From CAG-390 sp045543615 (GTDB lineage Bacteria > Bacillota > Clostridia > Oscillospirales > CAG-272): a stretch of DNA of 64,000 bases. Each line of letters begins with the position of its first letter. Position 1 is the stretch's first letter. Of this stretch, positions 8,501-16,819 are shown in pieces. The stretch spans positions 62,001 through 126,000 of the forward strand of contig JAZPXL010000005.1 of the NCBI GenBank assembly GCA_045543615.1, read 5' to 3'. The position numbers were made by a program, and so were the translations under genes. The notes beneath the pieces are model-generated. The model was given only the letters and a program-made list of their open reading frames with translations. It did no database searches and was not told the DNA's origin.

Positions 8501-9270
8501 GGAAGTGCGCACACGCCTATTTTCAGCACACGCTTGCCGTTTTTTTCGTCAATTTCGGTATAGTCAACAGTAAAGCCGTTAACAATTGCCCGATCTATCG
8601 GAGCTTTTTCATATAAATACAGGCCGTTTACGCCCTCAATTATCTCGTCAACCGTGCATATAGGTTCGTCTTCAAAGTAAGCGGGTGTAAGTGGCCATAC
8701 TGCTCCAAAGCTCGCTCCATCAAGAATGCTTACGCCCGGTGCATCTGCAAGCGGAAGCCTTGCAGACGGTTGCTTATCAATAGCACCATCGTATGCAGCA
8801 GTCTCAGGGAAGACCAGAATTTCAAAGTCAAACAAATCAACACTCTTGTTTGTCGGATTGAAAAGCTCAATATAAGGAAACCTTCCCTTGCTTCTTGTTC
8901 TAACAAAAAATTCCGAAATCGCAAGAGGTGGAACACCAACGCTATCGGGCGAGAGGACGTCACACTCAAAGACTTCTGTTTGCTCCTTGCCATCCTCTTG
9001 CTCTATTCTATACCGAATTTTGTCTCCTGTAACATAGGACGGAGGTATTTCTGCACAATAAAGCTGATATGACACACCTTTTCGGTCATATCTGTCGTAT
9101 GGAAGCATAACAAAACTGTGCTTATCGTCAAGCACAACTCTAAGCTTCTCGGGGCAAACCTCACCAAAAGCACGGCAAGCTGCGCCGATCGGGACAGGAC
9201 TGCCGGAGAGTACATATTGAGGTGATGCGTGAAGTATTCTCGGTACTGAAGTAAAATATCTTTTGCCCAT
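5593..9270 (-). CDS. Large multidomain PHP (CehA/McbA-like) metallohydrolase with lamin-tail-like domains
   Basis: A 1225-residue protein. Residues about 545-760 form a PHP metallohydrolase-like domain: GEVHSHTSESDG (550-552), FSVTDHSHY (about 581-584), GHINI and FNHPG provide the metal ligands. Residues 114-155 (LAISEFF...YIELFNPTNKSVDLFDFEI) and about 1000-1060 resemble lamin-tail (LTD) beta domains, and a beta-sandwich segment precedes the PHP part. No N-terminal signal peptide is visible, yet a C-terminal Ala-rich hydrophobic segment (about 1183-1204) and basic residues look like a tail anchor. Substrate unknown. AGGAG lies 10 nt before the ATG. It has its own promoter and is followed by manA. 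Confidence 0.75.
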   Translation of the reverse strand: MGKRYFTSVPRILHASPQYVLSGSPVPIGAACRAFGEVCPEKLRVVLDDKHSFVMLPYDRYDRKGVSYQLYCAEIPPSYVTGDKIRYRIEQEDGKEQTEVFECDVLSPDSVGVPPLAISEFFVRTRSKGRFPYIELFNPTNKSVDLFDFEILVFPETAAYDGAIDKQPSARLPLADAPGVSILDGASFGAVWPLTPAYFEDEPICTVDEIIEGVNGLYLYEKAPIDRAIVNGFTVDYTEIDEKNGKRVLKIGVCALPEKFTPTTLVLVPREMDADAGVFTLVYNDVFASWDTPVLRSSEWGFDVREPRRAVRYSHASPITPGYPSVWQSANVDPTASLPVILPLSPLCESYHGEYDCEIEFAVVPTEPHRDVCGTFVYVLLDDGQQIKLEAVETNEGTRKATLPEEIFENLDTLSYYITASDGTRDVALCKSKNLSVPVYDNRGPRITKMLPTRGYAYDGRKDTTVRVEFCDKSGLRLSECYIIVDGIDVTRKASWTEKSFEYIPKKPFDVGQHLLQFCLKDSLGNKTTRKIEFSVSDMAHPSIYFGEVHSHTSESDGTGFCENALTYARDNGADFFSVTDHSHYITPEQYRRQKRIADYHNVPGAFAALYGWEMTWNNSCGYWGHINILGAKQIINNMNNITLPELYRWFATESDAVGMFNHPGVAWGDFEEYAYHTVTADSTMALAEIKGANYDREYALMLSKGWHVAPTYNEDNHRPFWTTASPYITGVIAPALTRENIMDAFRERRAYSTADPTMKIYYSINGEWMGARLQNPDELSVEINISTENDIGIGKLEIVAEDNIVVLQKNVGARKSFGYKITLPPEFDYYYLRITNEGQYSVTAPIWIEKRSKIKLSQMRRCASQSSSESTAVTVKLENPTDSTMSEVKADYYLASPDGFVLSDAVPYASVCVGKLKGGRSIEITRQMPEITKLRRVAVVVSAIYEKKTVKSTSFIYIPPINIVEILPKSEPVVDKNGVLIDNPFPFVVLWNDTAKDIDLSGGKLALWTKTGKAPSDDRTFATDGIVIKRRSSVVIWCKDSSSALDCDDFNARYKTERVLGEDLFICERKILSTSSAGRRLDLVLGGEVVSRANWNIGINKNKAAPVGRSYKYRYTSKMTPTCELYAIGVPNVGVLDTRQMTSQIEVLPTRREIKSAKKQAKTDARRQNRRMNLSVTKNEGIAIAASAAVAAATVAASIASLITGVVSARKAKKAPTLSDKEEK

Positions 9271-9309
9271 ATTATTTCTTCTCCTGATACCAAAATGTTA
9301 TATACATAT

Positions 9310-9338
9310 ATTATACCATTATTTTGCGATTTCTGCAA
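9310..9338 (-). promoter_or_regulatory. Promoter for the PHP protein-manA unit
   Basis: Minus strand: TTGCAG (9333-9338), 17-bp spacer, TATAAT (9310-9315), about 40 nt before the start codon. Confidence 0.75.
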
Positions 9339-9361
9339 TATTATTTTCTTTCTTTTAAATA

Positions 9362-9393
9362 ATAAGGAATCGTCCTGCCGGACGATTCCTTAT
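9362..9393 (-). terminator. Terminator after ftsZ
   Basis: A 14-bp perfect stem ATAAGGAATCGTCC (9362-9375) / GGACGATTCCTTAT (9380-9393) with a 4-nt loop, followed on the minus strand by an A/T-rich stretch. It ends the dcw transcript. Confidence 0.8.
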
Positions 9394-9410
9394 GTAGTAT
9401 AAAAGTGTTA

Positions 9411-10658
9411 TTATCTGCGACCACGCTGACGAATGATAGCCATAATATCATCAAAGCTATCGCCGGGGGCCTGATTATTACCGGGCTGGTTACGTGTCTG
9501 AGGCTGCGCAGGTGCAGGCGCGGGTGCAGGCGCAGGTGCAGGCGCAGGTGCGGGTGCAGGCGCAGGAGCGGGTGCAGGTGCGGGAGCAGGCGCGGGAGCG
9601 GGTGCAGGTGCGGGAGCGGGTCTTGCCGCAGGAGCAGGACGAGCATTACCGTGAGCCGCAGGGCGAGCAGCGTTTGAGCGTGTAGTCTCAGGCTCGCTTG
9701 AGGGGCTATCAAAACCTGTTGCAATGATCGTAATCTTCATCTCGTCCTCGAGATCGGAGTCGAACGCAACTCCCCAAATTACGTTTGCATCGGGATGAGC
9801 TTCTTCAGCAATCATAGTTGATGCGAGATCAGCATCCTCAAGTCCTACATCAGGAGACATAGAAATGCTTACAAGAATGCCTGTTGCGCCCTTGATGGAG
9901 GTTTCGAGAAGAGGGCTGGAGATAGCTGCCTTTGCTGCGATCTCTGCCTTGTCCTTACCTGTTGCGCTACCAACGCCCATATGTGCGTAACCTGCGTCAC
10001 GCATTACGGATGTAACGTCAGCGAAGTCAAGGTTGATAAACCCGGGAACATTGATAAGCTCGGAGATGCTCTGTACGCCTCTTCTAAGCACATCATCGGC
10101 AATTTCAAATGCATTTTTAAGTGTTATGCGAGTTTCGGAAACCTGCTTGAGTCTCTCGTTGGGAATAATAACGAGGGAGTCAACATAGTTGCGAAGCTCT
10201 TCAATACCCTTTTCAGCCTGGAGCATACGGCGACGTCCTTCAAAGAGGAAGGGCTTTGTTACAATTGCAACTGTGAGAATATCCATTTCACGAGCAATTC
10301 TTGCTACAACGGGAGCTGCGCCTGTTCCGGTGCCACCACCCATACCTGTTGCAATAAATACCATATCAGCACCGGCGAGAGCTGCTCTGATTTCCTCAGC
10401 ATTTTCCTCTGCGGCACGCTGACCGATCTCGGGATTAGCACCGGCTCCGTGTCCCTTTGTGATCTTTTCTCCAATCGGAATCTGGTTTGGCGAGTTAGAA
10501 GTGCGAAGTGCCTGACGATCGGTGTTGATCGCAATAAATTCTACGCCTCTAATATTGGTAGAAATCATTCTGTTTACAGCGTTGTTACCGCCTCCGCCAA
10601 CACCTACGACCTTTATGCTGACACCACTTTCAAGAATATCATCGTGTTCAAATGCCAT
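9411..10658 (-). CDS. ftsZ: Cell division GTPase FtsZ
   Basis: FtsZ polymerises with GTP to form the Z-ring. The 415-residue product has the tubulin signature GGGTGTGAAP, the N-terminal VVGVGGGGNNAVNRMI-type nucleotide loop and the T7 region NLDFADV. The core ends near residue 320. It is followed by a linker made almost entirely of Ala-Pro dipeptides and a conserved-looking C-terminal peptide (DSFDDIMAIIRQRGRR) that should bind partners at the membrane. No ftsA is next to it. AAGGAGAT precedes the ATG. It is last in the dcw cluster and has an additional local promoter. Confidence 0.97.
   Translation of the reverse strand: MAFEHDDILESGVSIKVVGVGGGGNNAVNRMISTNIRGVEFIAINTDRQALRTSNSPNQIPIGEKITKGHGAGANPEIGQRAAEENAEEIRAALAGADMVFIATGMGGGTGTGAAPVVARIAREMDILTVAIVTKPFLFEGRRRMLQAEKGIEELRNYVDSLVIIPNERLKQVSETRITLKNAFEIADDVLRRGVQSISELINVPGFINLDFADVTSVMRDAGYAHMGVGSATGKDKAEIAAKAAISSPLLETSIKGATGILVSISMSPDVGLEDADLASTMIAEEAHPDANVIWGVAFDSDLEDEMKITIIATGFDSPSSEPETTRSNAARPAAHGNARPAPAARPAPAPAPAPAPAPAPAPAPAPAPAPAPAPAPAPAPAPAQPQTRNQPGNNQAPGDSFDDIMAIIRQRGRR
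9508..9621. repeat. Hexanucleotide repeat encoding the (Ala-Pro)n linker of FtsZ
   Basis: About 19 consecutive 6-nt units of the form GC(A/G)GG(T/C/A) on the plus strand, read on the minus strand as alternating Pro and Ala codons. Third positions vary, so the units are not identical. It could change length by slippage. Confidence 0.85.
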
Positions 10659-10725
10659 TTTTTCTATCTCCTTATTTTTTCAATCTTTTTTAAACGCCAC
10701 AAGGGCCACACATATACATATATAT

Positions 10726-10754
10726 ATGATATATGTTTTTTTACTTTTTTTCAA
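10726..10754 (-). promoter_or_regulatory. Promoter for ftsZ
   Basis: Minus strand: TTGAAA (10749-10754), 17-bp spacer, TATCAT (10726-10731), in the 175-nt gap between ftsQ and ftsZ. The leader is about 60 nt. Confidence 0.65.
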
Positions 10755-10833
10755 GTCCTTTTAGGAAAAATTAATAATTTATTCGTAGTAATATTTTCCC
10801 ACCGGTCTTTGCGTGCCGCAATTGCACAATTGC

Positions 10834-11841
10834 TCAATCTCTTGCTTCAATATCAAGCCTTGTCTCGTATTTTATTCCCGATTTTTGAGGAATTGTTACA
10901 TCGATAATAGCGTACTCTGTCTTCCCGCCGTTCTCTTCAATAAGCTTGTTTACTATCTCGAATTTCAGCATATGCTCCTTGGGCGAACCCAATCGAACTC
11001 TAAATCGTCCGTCAACAGTAAAAACAATATTAAACTTTTCTTCAAGGAAGATTTTATTGACTCTTGTCTTGAGCTTACTTTCGGAAAGCAGATTCAGAAA
11101 CTCTGCAATATAGTCTGTATTAACATCTATATCAAACTTCAAGCTATCTCCCACAATTGCGCTTGATGCTCGGGGAAGCTCGATATAAATAAGGTTTTCA
11201 AATGTTTTGCTCTCCTCGCTTCTCTCAAGCACACGCAAGCTCTCGCTCAATGCGTAATACTCGCCGGAAATCTTAGTGTATGCCACTGCTTTTGCCTCAT
11301 CAAGCTCATATATGAGCTTGTTGGGAAACTCCACATTGACCTTACAGCTTTCGATGTATGGAAGAGTCAGCACAGTCAGCTCTTCAATTACGTCCTTATC
11401 GAATACGGGCAAGCCATCTCCTATGGCAAGACCTCCTGCATCAAGGACTTCTTCGACCGAATAAAAATCACAACCGATTATCTCTACATCCGTTATAACA
11501 AGAGACGAAGAGACAAGCTTTGCTATTGGATATGAGAGCAAAAGCAGAAGTGCTACTGCAACTGAAACAAGCATCAGAACACGTGCTTTCTTTCGTCTTT
11601 CGGGATCATTTGCAACATTCTGTGCGCTCGTCTTCTGTCCTGCGTTGTCGAATATCAACTGCTCAGCATTCTCAGGGTAATGAGTCATCAGCCAACGCTC
11701 ACGCTTACCACTCGGCATAACATAGCGATGGACGAACTCTCCACTCTTGCCAACCTCTCTGCTTGAGGTGCGCTCGACGGTGTATTCGTGCTTTTTTTTC
11801 TTTCTCTTCATCCAAGCAAATGAGAATTTCTCTTTTCCCAT
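10834..11841 (-). CDS. ftsQ: Cell division protein FtsQ/DivIB
   Basis: FtsQ/DivIB links FtsL and FtsB/DivIC to the division enzymes. The 335-residue protein has a basic cytoplasmic region (1-95), one membrane helix (about 96-118, VLMLVSVAVALLLLLSYPIA), a POTRA domain (ITDVEIIGCDFYSVEEVLDAGGL) and the beta domain (VNVEFPNKLIYELDEAKAVAY). The long N-terminal cytoplasmic part is of the Gram-positive DivIB kind. GGAGGT precedes the ATG. It lies between murG and ftsZ, the usual dcw position. Confidence 0.9.
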   Translation of the reverse strand: MGKEKFSFAWMKRKKKKHEYTVERTSSREVGKSGEFVHRYVMPSGKRERWLMTHYPENAEQLIFDNAGQKTSAQNVANDPERRKKARVLMLVSVAVALLLLLSYPIAKLVSSSLVITDVEIIGCDFYSVEEVLDAGGLAIGDGLPVFDKDVIEELTVLTLPYIESCKVNVEFPNKLIYELDEAKAVAYTKISGEYYALSESLRVLERSEESKTFENLIYIELPRASSAIVGDSLKFDIDVNTDYIAEFLNLLSESKLKTRVNKIFLEEKFNIVFTVDGRFRVRLGSPKEHMLKFEIVNKLIEENGGKTEYAIIDVTIPQKSGIKYETRLDIEARD

Positions 11842-11883
11842 ACAAGCGACCTCCTTTGTTTTTCTTTATATATGTTTTTGTCT

Positions 11884-13005
11884 TTATTTCTTTTTTGCTT
11901 CAATCAGGCGAAGCATTTCTTCGAATATCAGCTTATTTGCATCGCCGGGCGAGAAATGACCGATGTTTGCCTCAAGCACGCCTCTCAGGCTCTCGTCGCC
12001 AAGAATACCTATAACTGTCTTACAAATAAGCTCGTCTGTAAGATCGCTCTCTTTAATAAGTATTGCGCAATCTCTGTCAGCAAGTGCCTTTGCGTTTTTA
12101 TATTGCTGATCATCGGTTACATTCGGTGAGGGAATGAGAATTGCTGCTTTCTTTTGTCTTGAAAGCTCCGATATTGTTATCGCTCCTGCACGGCTGATAA
12201 TCAGATCTGCTGCCGCCATACGAATCGGCATATCGTAAATATACTCTTTAAGCTCAATACTCGGGTACTTATCAAGTCCCATCTCGCAAAAACGCTTATA
12301 TGTTTCTTCATAACCGTCGCTGCCGGTTGCGTGTGTATAAAGCACATCGGGGTGCGCCTCTCCTATCTCCTTCATAAGTGAGAGAGCCATTTTGTTCATA
12401 GCGTCAGCACCGAGGCTACCACCAAACGAGACTATATAGTGCTTATATTTGCCAAAGAAGCCAAGTGTTTCTCGCGCATAATCTTTAGTAATCTCGCCAA
12501 ACTCGCCAAGCATAGGGCAACCGACCTGCATTATCTTGTCTGTGCCACCAAGTACATCAGAGCTTATTGGGAAGTTGGTGAATATTCTGTCAACATAGGG
12601 AACAAGCTTTTTAACTGCAAGGCCGGGGATTGCATTTGACTCGTGTACTGCTGTGGGTATTCCCATTTTTGATGCCGCAACAAGTATTGGCCAGCTTACG
12701 TATCCTCCTGTTCCAACCACTATGTCGGGCTTAAACTCTTTGATTACCTTTTTCGCTCTCACGGGCGATACAAGTGCCAGATATAAAGAACGAATATTGT
12801 ATAGTGAAAGGGATCGTCTGATACCTCTTACATCCACGTGGTAAAGCTTATAACCAGCCTTTGGAACAAGTTGATTTTCAAGTCCACGAACCGTTCCCAC
12901 AAAAGCTATCTCAGCATCGGGAATATTCTTTTTTACTATGTTTGCAATAGCGAGTGCAGGATTTACGTGACCTCCCGTACCGCCACCTGTCATAAGGACT
13001 CGCAT
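11884..13005 (-). CDS. murG: UDP-GlcNAc:lipid I N-acetylglucosaminyltransferase
   Basis: MurG adds GlcNAc to lipid I, making lipid II on the inner membrane face. The 373-residue product starts MRVLMTGGGTGGHVNPALAIA, with the Gly-rich loop of the GT-B fold, and has a second Gly loop (VSFGGSLGADAMNK) and SRAGAITISEL for UDP-GlcNAc. I chose the ATG at 13005 (AAAGGAG, 11 nt before) over an upstream in-frame ATG at 13074, which lies inside ftsW. It is 28 nt downstream of ftsW. Confidence 0.96.
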   Translation of the reverse strand: MRVLMTGGGTGGHVNPALAIANIVKKNIPDAEIAFVGTVRGLENQLVPKAGYKLYHVDVRGIRRSLSLYNIRSLYLALVSPVRAKKVIKEFKPDIVVGTGGYVSWPILVAASKMGIPTAVHESNAIPGLAVKKLVPYVDRIFTNFPISSDVLGGTDKIMQVGCPMLGEFGEITKDYARETLGFFGKYKHYIVSFGGSLGADAMNKMALSLMKEIGEAHPDVLYTHATGSDGYEETYKRFCEMGLDKYPSIELKEYIYDMPIRMAAADLIISRAGAITISELSRQKKAAILIPSPNVTDDQQYKNAKALADRDCAILIKESDLTDELICKTVIGILGDESLRGVLEANIGHFSPGDANKLIFEEMLRLIEAKKK

Positions 13006-13033
13006 AATATATGTCGCTCCTTTCGATTGTTGC

Positions 13034-14299
13034 TCACGCCTTTTGAGTACAGAATCTCGACAGGCCGAGCACAAGTGCCATATCTATCATTTGTGTGATG
13101 GTGGCACTTCCTCCGCTACTGAAGAATGGAAGTGATATACCCGTGTTCGGCAGTATTCCCGACACAACGCCTACATTTAAAATAACGTGAAGTGCAAGCT
13201 TGAAGGTGATGCCGAATATAACGAGGGATGTGAATTTATCAGGTGCGTGAAGACCGACTACAACTCCTCTTGCAACTAAAACTGCAAAGAGAATGAGAAT
13301 TGCAGTAGCTCCGACAAATCCGAGCTCCTCACACACGATAGTGAAAACAAAGTCATTTTGTGGCTGTGAAACATAGCCGTATTTCAATCTCGACTCGCCA
13401 AGTCCAACTCCGAAGAGTCCACCTGAGGAAATTGCGTACAGACCTTGAGTTGACTGCCAGTTGTCCGTCAGCGCACCTGCGTCCTTATTGAGCCAGCTCT
13501 GCACTCTATCCATAGCGTAGTCAGTATTAATTATGGCAAGAACGACGGCTGCGGCAGGTACTAAATACAGAGTGAACCACCTGAATTTCATTCCGCCGAG
13601 AAAAAGCATTCCTATTCCTATGGCAGCGATAATGATAACGCCTGAGAAATGTCTCTCGAATATAACGAGGATGCAGACAAGCCCAAATATCAGCGTTGGA
13701 ATGAGAAAGCCGTGAAAGAATGAATGAAGATTGTTCTTTGATCTAACTGCCTCCTCGTTCTGCGTAAGGTAAAGTGCGATAAGAAGAATTATCGCAGTTT
13801 TTGCAAGCTCTGAGGGCTGAATTGTAAATAGTCCGAAGTCAAGCCATCTCTGTGCTCCACCACCCGTTCTACCAACTATGAGTACGGCGATGAGCAGGAG
13901 TATTGAGCCTCCGTAGAAGGCTATTGAGAAGAGCTTCATATTTCTCGGTCTTGAGAGAAAATAGATAACTGCCGAAACAACCCCACCGACCAGAAGGTGT
14001 TTGAGATGATTAGTAACGAAATAGAAGCCTGAAGAATATTCCTCTTGTGCGTAGGCAGAGCCTGCGCTGAATGAAAGGATCGTGCCGAGGACAAGCAGAA
14101 GTGCGTAAGTGATAAGGAAGAAGGCGTCAGGGCGAGCCTTGACAACTATCTCTCCACTCTCCGTATGAGTTGTAATCATACTTGGGTCACGCTGGCTTAC
14201 AAGCAGCTCAGATCTCTTTGACGGACGGCGTTTGCGAATTTTTCTGCTTGGATTGAGCTTGTCGTCTATTTTTTTGATCAAATCACCAAACCAAGCCAT
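13034..14299 (-). CDS. ftsW: SEDS peptidoglycan glycosyltransferase FtsW
   Basis: FtsW polymerises lipid II at the septum together with its class B PBP. The 421-residue protein has about ten membrane helices and the SEDS landmarks IQPSELAKTAIILLIALYL, the large extracellular loop with GLYAISSGGLFGVGLGES, and PNTGISLPFFSSGGSA near the C-terminus. A charged 60-residue cytoplasmic N-terminus precedes the first helix. GAGAGGA lies before the ATG. The gene directly follows mraY, without a murD between them. Confidence 0.93.
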   Translation of the reverse strand: MAWFGDLIKKIDDKLNPSRKIRKRRPSKRSELLVSQRDPSMITTHTESGEIVVKARPDAFFLITYALLLVLGTILSFSAGSAYAQEEYSSGFYFVTNHLKHLLVGGVVSAVIYFLSRPRNMKLFSIAFYGGSILLLIAVLIVGRTGGGAQRWLDFGLFTIQPSELAKTAIILLIALYLTQNEEAVRSKNNLHSFFHGFLIPTLIFGLVCILVIFERHFSGVIIIAAIGIGMLFLGGMKFRWFTLYLVPAAAVVLAIINTDYAMDRVQSWLNKDAGALTDNWQSTQGLYAISSGGLFGVGLGESRLKYGYVSQPQNDFVFTIVCEELGFVGATAILILFAVLVARGVVVGLHAPDKFTSLVIFGITFKLALHVILNVGVVSGILPNTGISLPFFSSGGSATITQMIDMALVLGLSRFCTQKA

Positions 14300-14335
14300 C
14301 TTCTGTCCTCTCCGTATTTGTTATACTTTTTTATG

Positions 14336-15340
14336 TTAAAGTCCGAAATAAGCCAATACGCAAGCTATCACGGTGATGGATGTGAACACCGCAACGATTT
14401 TTATCTCACTCCAACCACATTTTTCAAAATGGTGGTGGATGGGAGCCATTTTAAATATTCTCTTGCCGTGCGTCAGCTTGAAGTAACCTACCTGGATAAT
14501 GTCGGAGGCAACCTCGATAATGTAAATAATTCCGGCTACAAGAATTATAAGTGGCTCGTTTATGAGGAACGCCATACCAATGACAAGACCACCGATATAG
14601 AGCGAACCTGTATCACCCATAAAAATCTTTGCGGGATAGAAATTATACATCAGAAAGCCTATTGTTCCACCGATGAGCGTTGCAGGAAGCACAGCAAGAT
14701 TTGGTGCTTCGTATGCAAATGCCACAACTGCAAAGAATGCGCCCACAACAGCACTAACGCTACTGCAAAGACCATCGATGCCGTCTGTAAGGTTAACTGC
14801 ATTTGACATACCTGCTACAAGGAGGATGGCTATTACATAGTATACGATGCCAAGCTCGATTTCAATATCGAAATACGGAATTTCAAGCGTTGTATCAATA
14901 AATCCACAGCTGCTCATAGCCCATACATAAGCTGCAGCCACAAGAATTTGAAGAGCAAGCTTCTGCCAAGCCCTAAATCCCTGATTTTGTTTCTTTACGA
15001 GCTTTGTGTAATCGTCAAAGAAGCCGATCATCGCACAAAGCAGAGCCATTACAAGTGTAAGTGCCGGTGCAAGCAGTTCTTCAAGTCTACCAAAGTAGAG
15101 GTAGACGCCACCGAGGGCGAGAAAAGCTACAACAGTTGAGATGATAAATCCAAGGCCACCCATTATAGGAGTGCCTTCCTTGCCCTTGTGCCAACGAGGG
15201 CCTATGTCGTATATCTTTTGACCAAGCTTCTTGCTCTTCAAATATGGAATGAGACGGCGCAGTATCAGAAATGTCAGAAGAAATACGCCGACTAAAACTG
15301 ACGCAAACTCAATAAGCATACGACTCTTTAATGGATCCAT
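14336..15340 (-). CDS. mraY: Phospho-MurNAc-pentapeptide transferase
   Basis: MraY makes lipid I from UDP-MurNAc-pentapeptide and undecaprenyl phosphate. The 334-residue, roughly ten-helix protein has all family motifs: GTPIMGGLGF, FFDDYTKLVKK, NAVNLTDGIDGL, MGDTGSL and APIHHHFEKCGW. AGGAAGGA lies before the ATG. Only 19 nt separate it from murF upstream. Confidence 0.97.
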   Translation of the reverse strand: MDPLKSRMLIEFASVLVGVFLLTFLILRRLIPYLKSKKLGQKIYDIGPRWHKGKEGTPIMGGLGFIISTVVAFLALGGVYLYFGRLEELLAPALTLVMALLCAMIGFFDDYTKLVKKQNQGFRAWQKLALQILVAAAYVWAMSSCGFIDTTLEIPYFDIEIELGIVYYVIAILLVAGMSNAVNLTDGIDGLCSSVSAVVGAFFAVVAFAYEAPNLAVLPATLIGGTIGFLMYNFYPAKIFMGDTGSLYIGGLVIGMAFLINEPLIILVAGIIYIIEVASDIIQVGYFKLTHGKRIFKMAPIHHHFEKCGWSEIKIVAVFTSITVIACVLAYFGL

Positions 15341-15359
15341 TTATATTTGTCCTTCCTAC

Positions 15360-16787
15360 TCAATCGTTAAACAAGAGCCTAAGCTCTTCCACTATTCTTT
15401 CGGCTGCAATCATTCTGCTCGCCTTAAATAGAATAGTGTCCCCCTCCACGCTTATCTCACAGAGCCTTTCTGCTACTGCACGGGGGTTAGAGATGTCGGC
15501 AAAATACTCGACCTTATCGTCTCCGATATAAGCCTTAGCTCCTCTTCCTATTGCCTCAGCACGACTACCAAATGCTAAAAGTGCGTCAACACCTATCTTT
15601 CCGAAAGCCTCGCCAACCCCATAATGAAGCGACTCACTACTCTCGCCAAGCTCAAGCATATCGCCAAGTACAGCTATCTTTCGTCCACCACGCATCCTTG
15701 ACACTTCGTCAAGCACCGTAGACGAAGCTTTCATTGACTCCGGACTTGCGTTATAGCAGTCACAGATAATATGTCTTCCACCGATTTCAAGCATCAACTG
15801 ACGAAGCCCAACGCTTCTGTATGACGCCAGTCCTCGTCTTATTGCATCCTCGTCAAGTCCGAGTGTGGTTGCGATGCCGACGGCCACAAGAGCAGCTGCA
15901 ACGTTATGCTTGCCAACACACGGAATTTCAAGATCATAAATCATCTTTCCTCTGCAAAAAGCATCAAAAGTGATTCCTGCATTATCGGTGCGAATGTTAA
16001 GTGCGTAATAATCCGATGCTTTATCATCGGGTGAGAAATATCTTACATTTTTGCGTGTTTTGAACACCTTTGAGAGAAGAGGTTCGTTTCCACAGAGGAA
16101 GAGATAGCCGTCATCGCTAAGTCCCTTCGTTATATCAAGCTTTTCCTTTGCGATATTCTCTCTTGAACCAAGATATTCTATGTGGGAGGTGCCTATTCTT
16201 GTTATAACTGCGTAGTCGGGGCAAGCAGTTCTCGAGAGCATCTCTGTCTCGCCCGGCTTGTTCATACCCATTTCGATTACTGCATAATCTGCATCGTCGG
16301 GAATTGTGAGAAGTGAGAGAGGAAGTCCTATTACGCTGTTGTAATTTCCTTGTGTCCTCCAGACCTTTCCTGATGTACCAAGTACAGATGCTATAAATTC
16401 CTTTGTTGTGGTCTTGCCGACGCTTCCCGTAACGCCGATGCGCACAGCTCGGGTAGTCTTTGAATACTCCCTGCCAAGACGGCTGAGAGCAGTTAGCATA
16501 TCGTCAACGATAATAATCGGGAAATCATATACATCATCAGGGATGCGCGTACAAATTGCGCAAACAGAACCGTGTGCAGCAGCCGTTGAAACAAATTTGT
16601 GTCCGTCGACCTTCTCGCCACAGATGGCGATGAATGCGCCACCTCCACCTGCTTCTCTTGAGTCTGTGCAAACGGAGGCGACAGGCGTTGAGAGAACGCT
16701 TCCCTCAAAGCTTCCACCTATACGACCGCCACAAAGCGTGGCAAGTTCTGTTATGCTCGGAATTTTATTTGCAAATTCTACCTTCAT
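15360..16787 (-). CDS. murF: UDP-MurNAc-tripeptide-D-Ala-D-Ala ligase
   Basis: MurF completes the cytoplasmic peptidoglycan precursor by adding D-Ala-D-Ala. The 475-residue protein has the Mur-ligase P-loop GVTGSVGKTTTKEF, the DYAVIEMGMNKPGE metal region, the central NVAAALVA motif and CDCYNASPESMKAS in the C-terminal part. A weak TAGGTAG precedes the ATG. It follows murE with a 32-nt gap. Confidence 0.95.
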   Translation of the reverse strand: MKVEFANKIPSITELATLCGGRIGGSFEGSVLSTPVASVCTDSREAGGGGAFIAICGEKVDGHKFVSTAAAHGSVCAICTRIPDDVYDFPIIIVDDMLTALSRLGREYSKTTRAVRIGVTGSVGKTTTKEFIASVLGTSGKVWRTQGNYNSVIGLPLSLLTIPDDADYAVIEMGMNKPGETEMLSRTACPDYAVITRIGTSHIEYLGSRENIAKEKLDITKGLSDDGYLFLCGNEPLLSKVFKTRKNVRYFSPDDKASDYYALNIRTDNAGITFDAFCRGKMIYDLEIPCVGKHNVAAALVAVGIATTLGLDEDAIRRGLASYRSVGLRQLMLEIGGRHIICDCYNASPESMKASSTVLDEVSRMRGGRKIAVLGDMLELGESSESLHYGVGEAFGKIGVDALLAFGSRAEAIGRGAKAYIGDDKVEYFADISNPRAVAERLCEISVEGDTILFKASRMIAAERIVEELRLLFND

Positions 16788-16819
16788 TTTTCTACCTATC
16801 GGCTTTAAGCCTTATATCT

